A stretch of 64,000 bases of DNA from an uncultured Saprospiraceae bacterium (GCA_938041445.1 CALISO010000040.1:1-64000), one strand, 5' to 3'; shown: positions 9,801-17,735, counted from the first letter of the stretch. Notes: generated from the sequence alone by a model not told the origin. Program-made: numbers and translations.

Positions 9801-9854
9801 ATGTTCTCCTTTGAGACTATTGATGTTCATAAAATTTAATTCTATGATCTTCAT
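6822..9854 (-). CDS. sbcC: Exonuclease SbcC, SMC-like ATPase subunit
   Basis: The 1010-residue ATPase arm of the SbcCD (Mre11-Rad50-like) nuclease, which opens hairpins and processes double-strand breaks. Walker A is GPTGSGKS (37-44). Long coiled coils flank a zinc hook CPLCG at 525-529. The ABC signature TLSGGETFLISLALALS lies near 915, and Walker B LFIDEGFGTLD follows. The length agrees with the family. It overlaps sbcD by 4 bp (start at 9854, sbcD stop at 9851), so the two are probably translationally coupled, with sbcD first. Confidence 0.95.
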   Translation of the reverse strand: MKIIELNFMNINSLKGEHRISFEDLPLSDASIFAIVGPTGSGKSTILDVITLALFNQIPRFGSKISKKSISDESSIITHNTKEAFASIEYEIKGKRFKSKWSIRVNRNGKLNDYEMTFYNSDGSVADLKKSEVPTKNEEVIGLNYDQFVKAILLSQGEFSKFLKSGKNERGALLENLTGTGIYRQIGQRTYQKHKEVKEALEREQALLGEHTTLTEEERSLLESELKIANAEKAKQDKAIEKLSALLQVKNSIKRLKESQIFTQGLLEKITQKAVAFQTEEARIKTHQKLSHLQGRYANYKAAKNNAIESKENLDKYKDELVAARKALQITIGEMATLTKTEVNEENFKKEMSAFEKEIIGLDKDIKHHSQVGKDIRGRVNQEKANYHQIDLRDSINPQEAIDLLTQRKAQLQVIISKSSQDASQSISEVKNQIKKVQLEVENLRSLKQHLTLMSKAEEKYAKDIEKLKEHKTSVEKYLPLIQKTEALLKASKTRVSLLRKQKEDALKIAELEELRDSLINGEACPLCGSLEHPFTEHLPKKDHSDIEQAISIAEKEQYNYQEEIKRHTELVTKSKASIELINKDIAEATQLLAEGKNTTGQLLTSIDNGSKIDLTNISSAIDYKVEFIKQSEEGIEAQSEVEYNERLTAQYEELSKIGKAYKALNQVRQEKFEGDSISEVANKLQDAFGQSKTTIEQKESVIQNETKSLTRDVNLATNISKELEPTIKALGFNNLDEIETQLLDEATLDGLTKQQKSIEKDTIRYQSELRLVHKDLKDKEQLDSDPKLSIEALQATIDSKKVRADEQLKIASTTQEKLNRDKEDQKRFKERQQSIDKLKIEFSKWSLLNKMIGDQPGNKFANYAQGLTLKNLLVYANRRLLKLSDRYLLNQPENDGALIVIDKYQGNSSRSVTTLSGGETFLISLALALSLSDMASKNVALGCLFIDEGFGTLDPDTLELAMTTLETLQSESQKTVGVISHVETLKERIDVQIQLDRNAQGLSSIKVVG

Positions 9855-11077
9855 TCGCCTGCTTCTTGATTTACAAGTTCCATGATTTCAAGAAATGCCT
9901 CTTTAAGGATTGTCTGCTCCTCAATTGGAATGACTTGTTGTACCATCATCTTTTCAAAGACATCAATGGTCTGGAGATCTTCAATATGTTCACCTTCTTC
10001 AAATAAAGCAGCTGTGTTCTCAGCTTTTTCTGCAAATGTCGTCCTTGCTTTCAGTATGATAAATTGTTCTGAATCTTGGTATTTGCTCACAAGTGCATCT
10101 ACCTCTTGCAGAGTCAAGGCACTAAATGTTTGCTCAGTGACCTCTATTTCTACGAAAGATTTTAAAGGGTAATCAGGCTTAAATTCTGCAATCTTTTTCT
10201 TTACTGTTTCTAAGTCACCACTAAACTTTGATAATGATCGAAACTTTGGAATTTCTATGATTTGTGGGGGAGTAATTTTTCCTTTACTTACCTCAATGAT
10301 GACCAGACTTTTCTTGTCCGTCTTTTCAGAAAAACTCAATGCAATCGGAGAACCTGAATACCTGATATAATCACTCTTATCCACTATCTGTGGACGGTGA
10401 ATATGACCTAGTGCCACATAGTCATACACGTCAGAAAATATAGAAGAATCTATCGATGCGGCATTTCCGATATGGATATCTCTCTCACTATCACTTGTGG
10501 TTACACCTTTAGCGTAGAGGTGTCCCATTGCTATGATGGGTACTTCTGGATACTTCTCACTACAGATATCAGCAATGTCAGCATAGTGTTTCTTGACTCC
10601 TTCGCGAATTGCTTCTGTCCGATTGGCATGTTGAGCATCTATGTCTCTTGATCGTAGATCTTTGTCTCTGAGAAATGGCACCGCTGCTACCACCACCTCG
10701 AGTTGGCCTTGTGCATTCTTTACTTCTATAAGTTCGTTGTTGAGATCTTCTTCAGCTCCACCAATGACTGTGATCTTGAGTTCATTAAGTACTGTTTGAG
10801 GTGCATTGAGCAGGCCAACAGCGTCGTGATTACCTCCAGTGATGATCACCTCTACATTTAACTTAATTAACCGACTCAGTAATTGGTAGTACACCTGTCT
10901 GTCAACAACTGCAGGATTTGCCAGATCAAAAATATCACCGGACACCAATAACAAATCCACCTGCTCACTTTTAATTAACTCAATGAGCCAATCAAAAAAC
11001 AATAGCAACTCATCTCTTAAGGCATACTTATGTAAAACCTTGCCGATATGCCAGTCTGCAGTGTGTAATATCTTCAT
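9851..11077 (-). CDS. sbcD: Exonuclease SbcD, Mre11-like nuclease subunit
   Basis: A 408-residue calcineurin-like metallophosphoesterase, the nuclease partner of SbcC. Metal-binding motifs appear in order: HTADWHIGK at the N-terminus, SGDIFD, GGNHD, AMGHLYAKG and LGHIH. A C-terminal capping domain follows. It lies between a deformylase gene (stop at 11080, 2 bp before this start) and sbcC (4-bp overlap), so the three probably share one transcript. All expected catalytic residues are present. Confidence 0.95.
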   Translation of the reverse strand: MKILHTADWHIGKVLHKYALRDELLLFFDWLIELIKSEQVDLLLVSGDIFDLANPAVVDRQVYYQLLSRLIKLNVEVIITGGNHDAVGLLNAPQTVLNELKITVIGGAEEDLNNELIEVKNAQGQLEVVVAAVPFLRDKDLRSRDIDAQHANRTEAIREGVKKHYADIADICSEKYPEVPIIAMGHLYAKGVTTSDSERDIHIGNAASIDSSIFSDVYDYVALGHIHRPQIVDKSDYIRYSGSPIALSFSEKTDKKSLVIIEVSKGKITPPQIIEIPKFRSLSKFSGDLETVKKKIAEFKPDYPLKSFVEIEVTEQTFSALTLQEVDALVSKYQDSEQFIILKARTTFAEKAENTAALFEEGEHIEDLQTIDVFEKMMVQQVIPIEEQTILKEAFLEIMELVNQEAGE

Positions 11078-11079
11078 CT

Positions 11080-11736
11080 TTATTCCTTGTTCATCTCTTT
11101 GTCAAGGTGATCAAGGTAAAGAATACCATTGAGATGATCTATCTCGTGCTGGAAGATCACTGCTGTAAATCCACTAATTGTATCAATAATCTTATTCCCT
11201 CCCATTTCCTCATAGTTAATCACAATCGTCTCTGCTCTTATCCGTGTCGTATCCATTCTATCAGGAATCGAAAGACACCCTTCGAGACAATCTTGCTTGT
11301 CCGGTGAATAGTGAGTGATAACTGGATTAAGATAATATTCAAAAGGAAATTCCTCTTTATCAAAGCGTTGTACCCAGATGATATTTTTCAATATGCCAAC
11401 TTGCGGTGCTGCAATTCCAACCCCCATACTCATACTATCTCTCACCGTACTATAGAGTCGATTGATAAATCTCTCCAGGACCACGTCGTTTCCATCAGGG
11501 ATGACATTTACACTCGAGGTCCTGAGCAATATAGAATCTTGTTGATTCGTGATATGATAGACTCGCATAGGTGCTTGTCCATTGCTATCCATAATCATCG
11601 ATTCTTGACTTTCGTCAAATGAACTAGAAAGACCCTTAGCTCCTCTTCTCAAGCCATTACATGATGATAAGAGAAGTATCACAATGGCAACGCCGCTTAG
11701 AGCAAATGGTAAATATTTCTGAACATTCCGACCCAT
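11080..11736 (-). CDS. def: Peptide deformylase family protein with lipoprotein signal
   Basis: A 218-residue protein with all three deformylase motifs: GVGIAAPQ (105-112), EGCLS (152-156, metal-binding C154) and HEIDH (197-201). By family it removes the formyl group from N-terminal methionine. The odd part is the N-terminus. Residues 8-26 form a hydrophobic segment ending LLLSSC, a good lipobox with C26, so the protein as read would be membrane-anchored outside the cytosol, where nascent chains are absent. An internal start at M47 or M49 would give a normal cytosolic enzyme of about 170 residues. It precedes sbcD by 2 bp. Catalytic competence is likely; location is open. Confidence 0.85.
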   Translation of the reverse strand: MGRNVQKYLPFALSGVAIVILLLSSCNGLRRGAKGLSSSFDESQESMIMDSNGQAPMRVYHITNQQDSILLRTSSVNVIPDGNDVVLERFINRLYSTVRDSMSMGVGIAAPQVGILKNIIWVQRFDKEEFPFEYYLNPVITHYSPDKQDCLEGCLSIPDRMDTTRIRAETIVINYEEMGGNKIIDTISGFTAVIFQHEIDHLNGILYLDHLDKEMNKE

Positions 11737-11938
11737 AGTTGAATATTATAATTGATTCAATAAAACTACTGCATTCTATGAGGATGTAATACTGAATAGG
11801 ATTGAAAATATCGAGATTTAATCATTGTGGTTTGATAATTATTCATCAATATCCCGAATAACTGCTGAGGCCATAGGTAACTTGCAATTTTAAAGAATTT
11901 TTAAAAAGCTCAACCGTTAAGAAATGGTAGATTTTTTT

Positions 11939-11946
11939 CAAATTTG
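11939..11946 (+). promoter_or_regulatory. Possible -7 element upstream of moxR operon
   Basis: CAAATTTG followed by CA is one mismatch from TAnnTTTG. The 270-bp gap 11737-12006 between the divergent deformylase and moxR genes otherwise holds only AT-rich tracts and a short inverted repeat GGAGT/ACTCC at 11962-11976, in the presumed leader. The -33 box is poor. Weak inference. Confidence 0.25.
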
Positions 11947-12006
11947 CAACTTGAATTATTTAGGAGTGTTTAACTCCAATTAATAGAAACAGTCAAGCAA
12001 GACACT

Positions 12007-13008
12007 ATGATGCAACAATCAGTAGATATCGAAGCGCTAAATCAACAGATTCAGATCGAAAGCGCATTCATCGATGACATCAAACGAGCAACAGGAGAAG
12101 TCATCGTCGGACAGACTTATATGATAGAAAGACTCCTCATCGGACTACTCTCAAAGGGTCATGTCTTATTAGAGGGTCTACCGGGTCTCGCCAAAACATT
12201 GGCTATCAAGACACTATCTAATGCAGTCAAAGCAGACTTTCAACGGATACAATTTACTCCAGATCTACTACCTGCAGATATCGTGGGTACGATGATCTAC
12301 AATCCTAGCAAGAATTCATTCGACGTCAGGAAGGGACCAATCTTTTCTAACTTTATCCTTGCAGATGAGATCAATAGAGCACCTGCCAAGGTGCAGAGTG
12401 CCCTGCTAGAAGCAATGGCCGAGAAGCAAGTAACCATTGGTAAAGAGTCATACAAGTTAGAAGAACCGTTCTTAGTCCTTGCAACTCAGAATCCGATAGA
12501 ACAGGAAGGAACCTATACACTACCAGAGGCACAAGTCGACAGATTTATGCTCAAGGTTAACATTGGATACCCCACTAAGACTGATGAAAGAGAAATTATC
12601 AACAGATTCATAGATGGCACAACAAATAAGGTAGTAGAACCTGTAGTCTCTCCAGACACAATCCTCAAAGCTAGAGACCTCGTAAAGAAGGTCTATATGG
12701 ATGACAACATCAAGAACTACATCCTCGATATCGTATTTGCTACAAGAAATCCAGAGGAAAATGGTCTTGCATCTTTAAAGAATCTGATTGCCTACGGTGG
12801 ATCACCTAGGGCAAGTATTAATCTTGCAATGGCGTCGAAGGCTTATGCTTTTATGCAACGTAGAGGTTATGTTATCCCTGACGATGTGAGGAATATTTGT
12901 AAGGATATCCTCCGACATAGAATCGGCATCACATACGAAGCAGAAGCAGAGAACATTACTCAAGAAGATATTATTGACAACATCCTCAAGACTGTCCAAG
13001 TACCATAA
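12007..13008 (+). CDS. MoxR-family AAA+ ATPase
   Basis: A 333-residue cytosolic AAA+ ATPase that acts as a chaperone or activator for von Willebrand-domain partners. The Walker A region is GLPGLAKT (57-64), Walker B is ILADEINRAP (117-126), and sensor 1 is LATQNPIEQEGTY. An RFM arginine-finger region and the C-terminal lid with YGGSPRASI follow. The stop overlaps the start of the DUF58 gene by one base, and three more genes follow with overlaps, a standard moxR/DUF58/Bat arrangement. In Bacteroides fragilis the related bat locus supports aerotolerance; that role here is by homology. Confidence 0.93.
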   Translation: MMQQSVDIEALNQQIQIESAFIDDIKRATGEVIVGQTYMIERLLIGLLSKGHVLLEGLPGLAKTLAIKTLSNAVKADFQRIQFTPDLLPADIVGTMIYNPSKNSFDVRKGPIFSNFILADEINRAPAKVQSALLEAMAEKQVTIGKESYKLEEPFLVLATQNPIEQEGTYTLPEAQVDRFMLKVNIGYPTKTDEREIINRFIDGTTNKVVEPVVSPDTILKARDLVKKVYMDDNIKNYILDIVFATRNPEENGLASLKNLIAYGGSPRASINLAMASKAYAFMQRRGYVIPDDVRNICKDILRHRIGITYEAEAENITQEDIIDNILKTVQVP

Positions 13009-13877
13009 TGGATACAACCGAAATCCTAAAGAAGGTAAGGAAGATTGAGATCAAAACACGTGGTCTTAGTAAGCAGGTCTTCTCAGGAGAGTACCAGAGT
13101 GCTTTCAAAGGACGAGGTATGTCATTTAGTGAGGTACGAGACTATCAATATGGTGACGATGTCAGAAATATTGATTGGAATGTGACCGCTCGGACGGGTT
13201 CTCCATTCATCAAAGTATTTGAAGAGGAGCGGGAGTTGACTTTGATGCTCCTTGTCGATATCAGTCAGTCATCTCTATTCGGTACAACCACACAATTCAA
13301 GAGTGAACTCGTTGCAGAGATGAGTGCAGTACTTGCCTTCTCAGCAATACAAAATAACGATAAAGTAGGTGCAATCTTATTCTCGTCTGAGATAGAGAAG
13401 TACATCCCACCTAAGAAGGGAAAGTCGCATATCCTCAGAATTATCAGAGAGATTATCTTTCATAAACCTGAGCATAATGGTACTGAAATAGAAACAGCAA
13501 TCCGGTATCTGACCAATGTCCAGAAGAAGCGAAGCATTGCCTTTCTCCTTAGTGACTTTATGGACCAAGGATATGAGCACGCATTGACGATTGCCTCTCG
13601 TAGACACGACATCGTAGGTGTACATACATACGATAAGTCTGAGATGGAGATGCCCAATGTGGGTCTTCTCAAGGTCCGGGATCCAGAATCTGGAGAACTC
13701 AGAACGATTGATACCTCTAACAAGGCAGTCCGTAGTGCTTATCGCGATGCGTTCGTCTCTAATGAAGCCTATTTCAAGGAAACATTTGCCAAGAAAGGCT
13801 CGGATATCATCAGCATTGCTACAGGTGAAGACTACGTCAAGTCATTACTCCAATTCTTCAAAAAGCGGATCGGATGA
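13008..13877 (+). CDS. DUF58 domain protein (BatA-operon associated)
   Basis: A 289-residue protein with the DUF58 signature SFSEVRDYQYGDDVRNIDWN (residues about 39-58) and a degenerate von Willebrand A fold (LMLLVDISQSS gives a DxSxS metal-site-like pattern). No membrane segment is visible. DUF58 proteins accompany MoxR ATPases and are thought to be their partners. Start and stop overlap both neighbours (1 bp and 4 bp), so expression is coupled. Confidence 0.92.
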   Translation: MDTTEILKKVRKIEIKTRGLSKQVFSGEYQSAFKGRGMSFSEVRDYQYGDDVRNIDWNVTARTGSPFIKVFEEERELTLMLLVDISQSSLFGTTTQFKSELVAEMSAVLAFSAIQNNDKVGAILFSSEIEKYIPPKKGKSHILRIIREIIFHKPEHNGTEIETAIRYLTNVQKKRSIAFLLSDFMDQGYEHALTIASRRHDIVGVHTYDKSEMEMPNVGLLKVRDPESGELRTIDTSNKAVRSAYRDAFVSNEAYFKETFAKKGSDIISIATGEDYVKSLLQFFKKRIG

Positions 13878-14917
13878 TGAGGAGTGCGGTGTTGATCTTG
13901 TGTATAGTTGCTATGAGCTTGATGGGTAGTGCCCAACGGCCGTCCACGTCTGTAAAGATGTCAAAAGACTCTGTACAAGTTGGTGAAGAGTTGTCGATGA
14001 CACTAACTATCACAAGCAATCAGCCGCTTGGCAACCTGAACGTAGATTACAGCCCTCTTGGTGAGATAGAAAATCTAGCCATGCTGAATGACTCTACCCC
14101 TGTGCAGACTGACCCTATTGATATCGAATGGTTAGAAAGTCCATTTGGAGAAGCCGATGAGGTTGTCTCACAAGCTTCTACCCAAGACGAGAATGGTAAG
14201 TACAACCTGACACAGACTTTGAGACTAAGAGTATGGGATTTTGGAGCATTCAGAGTGCCGTCGCCTATCTATATGAATGCCAATAAGGACACACTTGATG
14301 TGATGGCACTTGAATCCCCTATTCTCATTGTGCCATTTCCAGTAGAAGGAGTTCCTCAGGATACGACGCAGATGATTAATCCGATAGAAAACATCGCTAA
14401 GGAGAATAAGAATTGGAAGGACTTTTTGTGGTTGATTATAGCAGTTGCTTTGTTGCTTGCTGGGTTGTTGCTTGCGTACTTCCAGAGTAAATTCAAACGT
14501 AAGGTAGATGTGATGATTCTAGATCCAGTAGAAGAAATCAAACCTAAGTTGCCAGCTCACATCATCGCATTAGAAAAACTCAATAAGCTCAAGCAAGAAC
14601 GCTTGTGGGAGAACAATCAAGTCAAAGATTATCAATCTAAATTGACCTTTGCCATCAGAGAATACCTAGAGAATCGATTTGAAGTGCAAGCACTTGAATC
14701 TACCACATCGGAGATTGTCAACGATCTGGAAGCAAAAGATTTTGACTCTACATATAGTGAGAAATTGACACGTATTCTGCAAGTTGCCGATCTCGTCAAA
14801 TTTGCGAAAGCGACGCCTGATGACGCTATGCACGAGCAGTTCTTGGATGAAGCATTTACATTCGTAGAGGATACCAAATCGGTGGAAGAAATCATAAAAA
14901 TCGATGGAGATGAGTAG
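13874..14917 (+). CDS. BatD-like membrane protein
   Basis: A 347-residue protein with a signal peptide (ILCIVAMSLMGSAQ) and a beta-rich extracytoplasmic domain (VQVGEELSMTLTITSNQPL), which is a BatD-like or immunoglobulin-like start. A single transmembrane helix lies near 178-198 (FLWLIIAVALLLAGLLLAYF). A helical cytosolic tail of about 140 residues follows and resembles DUF4381 proteins (LKQERLWENNQVKDYQSKLT). It overlaps the DUF58 gene by 4 bp and batA by 14 bp. It probably links the periplasmic side of the Bat complex to the MoxR ATPase. Family placement is by architecture and context rather than a strong motif. Confidence 0.65.
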   Translation: MMRSAVLILCIVAMSLMGSAQRPSTSVKMSKDSVQVGEELSMTLTITSNQPLGNLNVDYSPLGEIENLAMLNDSTPVQTDPIDIEWLESPFGEADEVVSQASTQDENGKYNLTQTLRLRVWDFGAFRVPSPIYMNANKDTLDVMALESPILIVPFPVEGVPQDTTQMINPIENIAKENKNWKDFLWLIIAVALLLAGLLLAYFQSKFKRKVDVMILDPVEEIKPKLPAHIIALEKLNKLKQERLWENNQVKDYQSKLTFAIREYLENRFEVQALESTTSEIVNDLEAKDFDSTYSEKLTRILQVADLVKFAKATPDDAMHEQFLDEAFTFVEDTKSVEEIIKIDGDE

Positions 14918-15905
14918 CTATGCTTTTCATAATCCGTGGTTATTATTGACACTGCTGATCATCCCAGCACTTGTCTTCTACTACTATCGATACACTCGAA
15001 AGTCAGAAGCTAAGATGCCACTACCTGGATTGGGAAGCATCACACATAAACTCTCATTGAAAGAAGTGGGAAGTAGACTACTGCCTATCATCAAGTTAAT
15101 CGGGTTGGCGAGTATGCTGATTGCATTAGCTAGACCACAATTGTCTTTACAAGAGGTAGAAGAAACGGCAGAAGGAATTGATATTATGCTAGTGATGGAC
15201 TTGTCGAGTAGTATGTTGGCGCAAGATTTTACCCCAGATCGGATATCTGCATCCAAGGTGATGGCAGAGCGATTTGTGGAGAAGCGGCCTTATGATCGGA
15301 TTGGTCTTGTGGTCTTTGCTGGAGAAGCATTTACACAATGCCCACTGACAGTTGACCACAAGATTGTCAATGACTTCCTCGCGAGTCTGCAATGTGGTCT
15401 CCTAGAAGATGGTACTGCAATCGGTATGGGTCTCGCCACTGCTGTCAACCGTCTCAAAGAAAGCGACGCCAAAAGTAAGATTGTCATCCTACTCACAGAT
15501 GGATCAAATAATGCTGGCTATATCAAGCCAATGACCGCTGCAGATATCGCCAAAGAAATCGGTGTAAGAGTCTACAGCATCGGGGTTGGGACAACTGGTT
15601 CCGCTAGAGCTCCAATCAGAAGGAGAAACGATGGAACATTTATCTTCGGCAATACTCGGGTAAATATTGATGAAACTCTACTTACGGAAATGAGCAAGGA
15701 AACAGGAGGCCAATATTTCAGAGCAACTAACTCTCAACAGCTAGAGCAGATCTATGCTTATATCGACACTTTAGAAAAGACTGAAATAGAAACTAATGTC
15801 TATAAGCGATACGAAGAGAAGTATCGTGGCTTTGTATTGTTTGGACTGGCTTGTTGGTTACTTGCTTGGTTGCTGGGGCACACGTTGCTTAGGAGATTGC
15901 CGTAG
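14904..15905 (+). CDS. batA: von Willebrand factor A membrane protein BatA
   Basis: A 333-residue membrane protein with hydrophobic segments near 12-28 and 60-77, a von Willebrand A domain with the metal site DLSSSM (99-104) and LLTDGSNNAG, and a C-terminal hydrophobic segment (VLFGLACWLLAWLLG). The opening SYAFHNPWLLLTLLIIP is typical of BatA/BatB. It is the last gene of the moxR operon. The BatB, TPR and long BatD genes that often follow are absent; instead the accessory island begins 20 bp downstream with repeat copy A. The overlap with the preceding gene can be reduced to 8 bp if M3 is the start. Confidence 0.9.
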   Translation: MEMSSYAFHNPWLLLTLLIIPALVFYYYRYTRKSEAKMPLPGLGSITHKLSLKEVGSRLLPIIKLIGLASMLIALARPQLSLQEVEETAEGIDIMLVMDLSSSMLAQDFTPDRISASKVMAERFVEKRPYDRIGLVVFAGEAFTQCPLTVDHKIVNDFLASLQCGLLEDGTAIGMGLATAVNRLKESDAKSKIVILLTDGSNNAGYIKPMTAADIAKEIGVRVYSIGVGTTGSARAPIRRRNDGTFIFGNTRVNIDETLLTEMSKETGGQYFRATNSQQLEQIYAYIDTLEKTEIETNVYKRYEEKYRGFVLFGLACWLLAWLLGHTLLRRLP

Positions 15906-15924
15906 AGGAAGTTTTGAAATACAA

Positions 15925-15966
15925 AGTGGATTTTGATTGAGGTTGCAAACTTGAGTAATCGGGTAT
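15925..15966 (+). repeat. Dispersed palindromic repeat, copy A
   Basis: First of three direct copies of an element of about 40 bp whose core is GAGGTTGCAAAC preceded by GTGGATT and followed by a GGGT block. The copy lies between batA and the HEPN-associated operon. The arms around GCA are partly decayed here. Copies lie also at 17736 and 18428. Confidence 0.6.
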
Positions 15967-15993
15967 TCATTCAAACACAAAATTCGACAAGTT

Positions 15994-16812
15994 CTATAAA
16001 TACTTATCATTAACATACTTTTTTAGTTCAGAAAAGTCTGTTGTGTTAAGATGATAGAAACTTATTTCTTTTGGATAAGTTATAGTTGCTTTCGCGATAT
16101 TTTTAATAATATCTACGTAAGCTCCGCCAAAAGGGGTACATCCAACACAAGCTAATTTCATGTCTTCAGCAACTTGCATCATATTGCTAAAACTACTAAT
16201 GCTTTTGACTTTATTAAATCCATTAAAATGGTTCCCTTTGCCCGACAGAAACAATAAATCTAAATAGTCATAGTCTTCCCAAATACTATCATTTACAATT
16301 CTCACTATGGTATTGCCAACGCTAAACTCAATTCGAGAGGTGTTTTTTGTCATCAAGTAGACCTTTCCACCGCTGTGATTAGAGAAAACTTTAGGGTCAA
16401 TGAACTGGTTGTCATATTCACTAAGCTGCTTTTTTGAGAATGGAATATCCAACTTTTCGATTTTCCGAATTCTATAATAAGAAGGACTAAATATGTGGAT
16501 GTATTCCTTATTAAATAAAGGCATAATCTTTCCTAGAAAAAAGTCGCCGTGCAAAGGATAACTACCACCTCCTTCAAAGAGGCCTTCATTCAAAACTACA
16601 AAACAATCGATTTTAATGTTGTTATGTTTCAAATACTCAATTGATTGTAAACAATCCATTCCAATACACACAATTTTGTTTCTTTTTAGATCATAGATTG
16701 TCTTCGAATTTGGTTTGTCAAATATTTTGTCAATCAATATAACTTTATCATAGTTCAAGTTATAATACCTTTCCCTTTTGGGGCCCGATGCGAAATATAC
16801 TAGAGTTTTCAT
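15994..16812 (-). CDS. Hypothetical protein, HEPN-gene partner
   Basis: About 272 residues, not recognised. The N-terminal 120 residues read as an alternating beta/alpha fold: TLVYFASG, KVILIDKIF with an acidic strand end, KIVCIGMDCLQSIEYLK, and IDCFVVLNEGLFEGGG. The pattern resembles a Rossmann-type nucleotide- or SAM-binding domain, but no diagnostic motif is complete. The C-terminal half has mixed strands and a LACVGCTPFGGAYVDIIKNI segment. The chosen start (M at 16812) lies 4 bp after the HEPN gene stop; an earlier in-frame start at 16848 would overlap it by 32 bp. It is transcribed behind the HEPN gene on the same strand, so the two look like one functional unit. DNA is AT-rich against the neighbours. 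Confidence 0.6.
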   Translation of the reverse strand: MKTLVYFASGPKRERYYNLNYDKVILIDKIFDKPNSKTIYDLKRNKIVCIGMDCLQSIEYLKHNNIKIDCFVVLNEGLFEGGGSYPLHGDFFLGKIMPLFNKEYIHIFSPSYYRIRKIEKLDIPFSKKQLSEYDNQFIDPKVFSNHSGGKVYLMTKNTSRIEFSVGNTIVRIVNDSIWEDYDYLDLLFLSGKGNHFNGFNKVKSISSFSNMMQVAEDMKLACVGCTPFGGAYVDIIKNIAKATITYPKEISFYHLNTTDFSELKKYVNDKYL

Positions 16813-16816
16813 CTTG

Positions 16817-17548
16817 TCAAATTTTTGACGAAATGGTATATCTTCCATGTGGTTGAAAATCAGTCTCTCTTTCTAAAATGTTGAAAAGCATTTGATTCAA
16901 ACCAATTAGAATATTAGTGTAAACTTTCAATCTTTTTCTTTGGAAGCTTTCTGACATCTCTATAGTGTTTTTTGTCCCATGAAATATGTTGTTTCTAACA
17001 AGATATATAAATCTCACTATATCGTTTTTAAGTTTTCCAACCCTAATAACTCGAGTCTGAAGAAGCTTTTCAAATTCAATTTTGAATTTATTTCTTTCAG
17101 AAAATGTAATGTTATCATCTGGAGTTATATTTGAAATTATCTTATTTAATTGCTCATTACTTAATCCAGTGCAAACTATTTTGAAGAATTCATCTACGTC
17201 CTTATCTATCTTATAACTGAAGATGAAATCAATCATACTTTTGTATTTCGTACCTTCAGATGGTTCACATTCATTTTCATTCACTATGGTTTTGGTGAAT
17301 AATTCTAACTTATTGTTTTTCAAGCACTCTTCCCAATGAAAGTTGTAAAATGAATTAAAAGCAAAATATGCATATATGAATTTAGAAGGCTCGAATAGTC
17401 TCCATTCGCCCCTTTTAAGCTCAATTATATGATCATGGTTTTTTGTGATATAATGTAACCTATAAAGATGTTCTATTTCTTTAACAAACTCATTTTCTTG
17501 AGTACTTTCCTCTTGAGCTTTCATGCTTTTGTTTTTTTTAAAATTCAT
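16817..17548 (-). CDS. HEPN-domain protein, candidate RNase toxin/effector
   Basis: A 243-residue protein whose helices and motif fit the HEPN superfamily. The C-terminal part holds YLVRNNIFHGTKN with R185, a polar N186 and H190 in the R-N-x3-H spacing used by HEPN ribonucleases such as toxins, Abi proteins and Cas13. An upstream segment FIYAYFAFNSFYNFHW matches the first helix pair of Apea-like HEPN proteins. No transmembrane or other domain is seen. It is first in a two-gene minus-strand operon. Its 228-bp upstream gap contains several inverted repeats, including a 9-bp stem 29 bp before the start. RNase activity and a toxin or antiphage role are inferred from the family. Confidence 0.72.
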   Translation of the reverse strand: MNFKKNKSMKAQEESTQENEFVKEIEHLYRLHYITKNHDHIIELKRGEWRLFEPSKFIYAYFAFNSFYNFHWEECLKNNKLELFTKTIVNENECEPSEGTKYKSMIDFIFSYKIDKDVDEFFKIVCTGLSNEQLNKIISNITPDDNITFSERNKFKIEFEKLLQTRVIRVGKLKNDIVRFIYLVRNNIFHGTKNTIEMSESFQRKRLKVYTNILIGLNQMLFNILERETDFQPHGRYTISSKI

Positions 17549-17576
17549 CTCTCTTAATCATCTACCCACACCGTTC

Positions 17577-17696
17577 TCTTAAGTCTCCCGACTTAAGACC
17601 AGTCTCCTATATCCATTCTCTAAGATAGCGCAATGCTAATAACATTGTAAATGAGAACCAACTTGACATTACTTAATCAGTACCAACTTAGTTGGT
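17577..17696 (-). ncRNA. Inverted-repeat-rich leader of HEPN operon; possible structured RNA or operators
   Basis: In transcript orientation three structures appear in order. ACCAACTAAGTTGGT (17682-17696) is a near-perfect palindrome. A nested pair has outer arms 17616-17620/17653-17657 and inner arms CAATG/CATTG at 17631-17635/17643-17647. A hairpin has 9-bp arms TCTTAAGTC/GACTTAAGA (17577-17585/17590-17598); read on the minus strand its loop is GGGA, a GNRA-type tetraloop. ACCAACTT also recurs at 17657-17664. These could be repressor sites, an RNA leader, or an RNA partner of the HEPN protein as known for AbiF-type systems. The choice is open. Confidence 0.3.
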
Positions 17697-17735
17697 GTAT
17701 AAGATAAAGTGCCTCAATAGAAACTTCCTGCAGAT

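Noticed and set aside
11962-11976. GGAGT-GTTTA-ACTCC hairpin before moxR as a riboswitch or attenuator
   Set aside because: The stem is only 5 bp and nothing else in the 270-bp gap supports a structured regulator.
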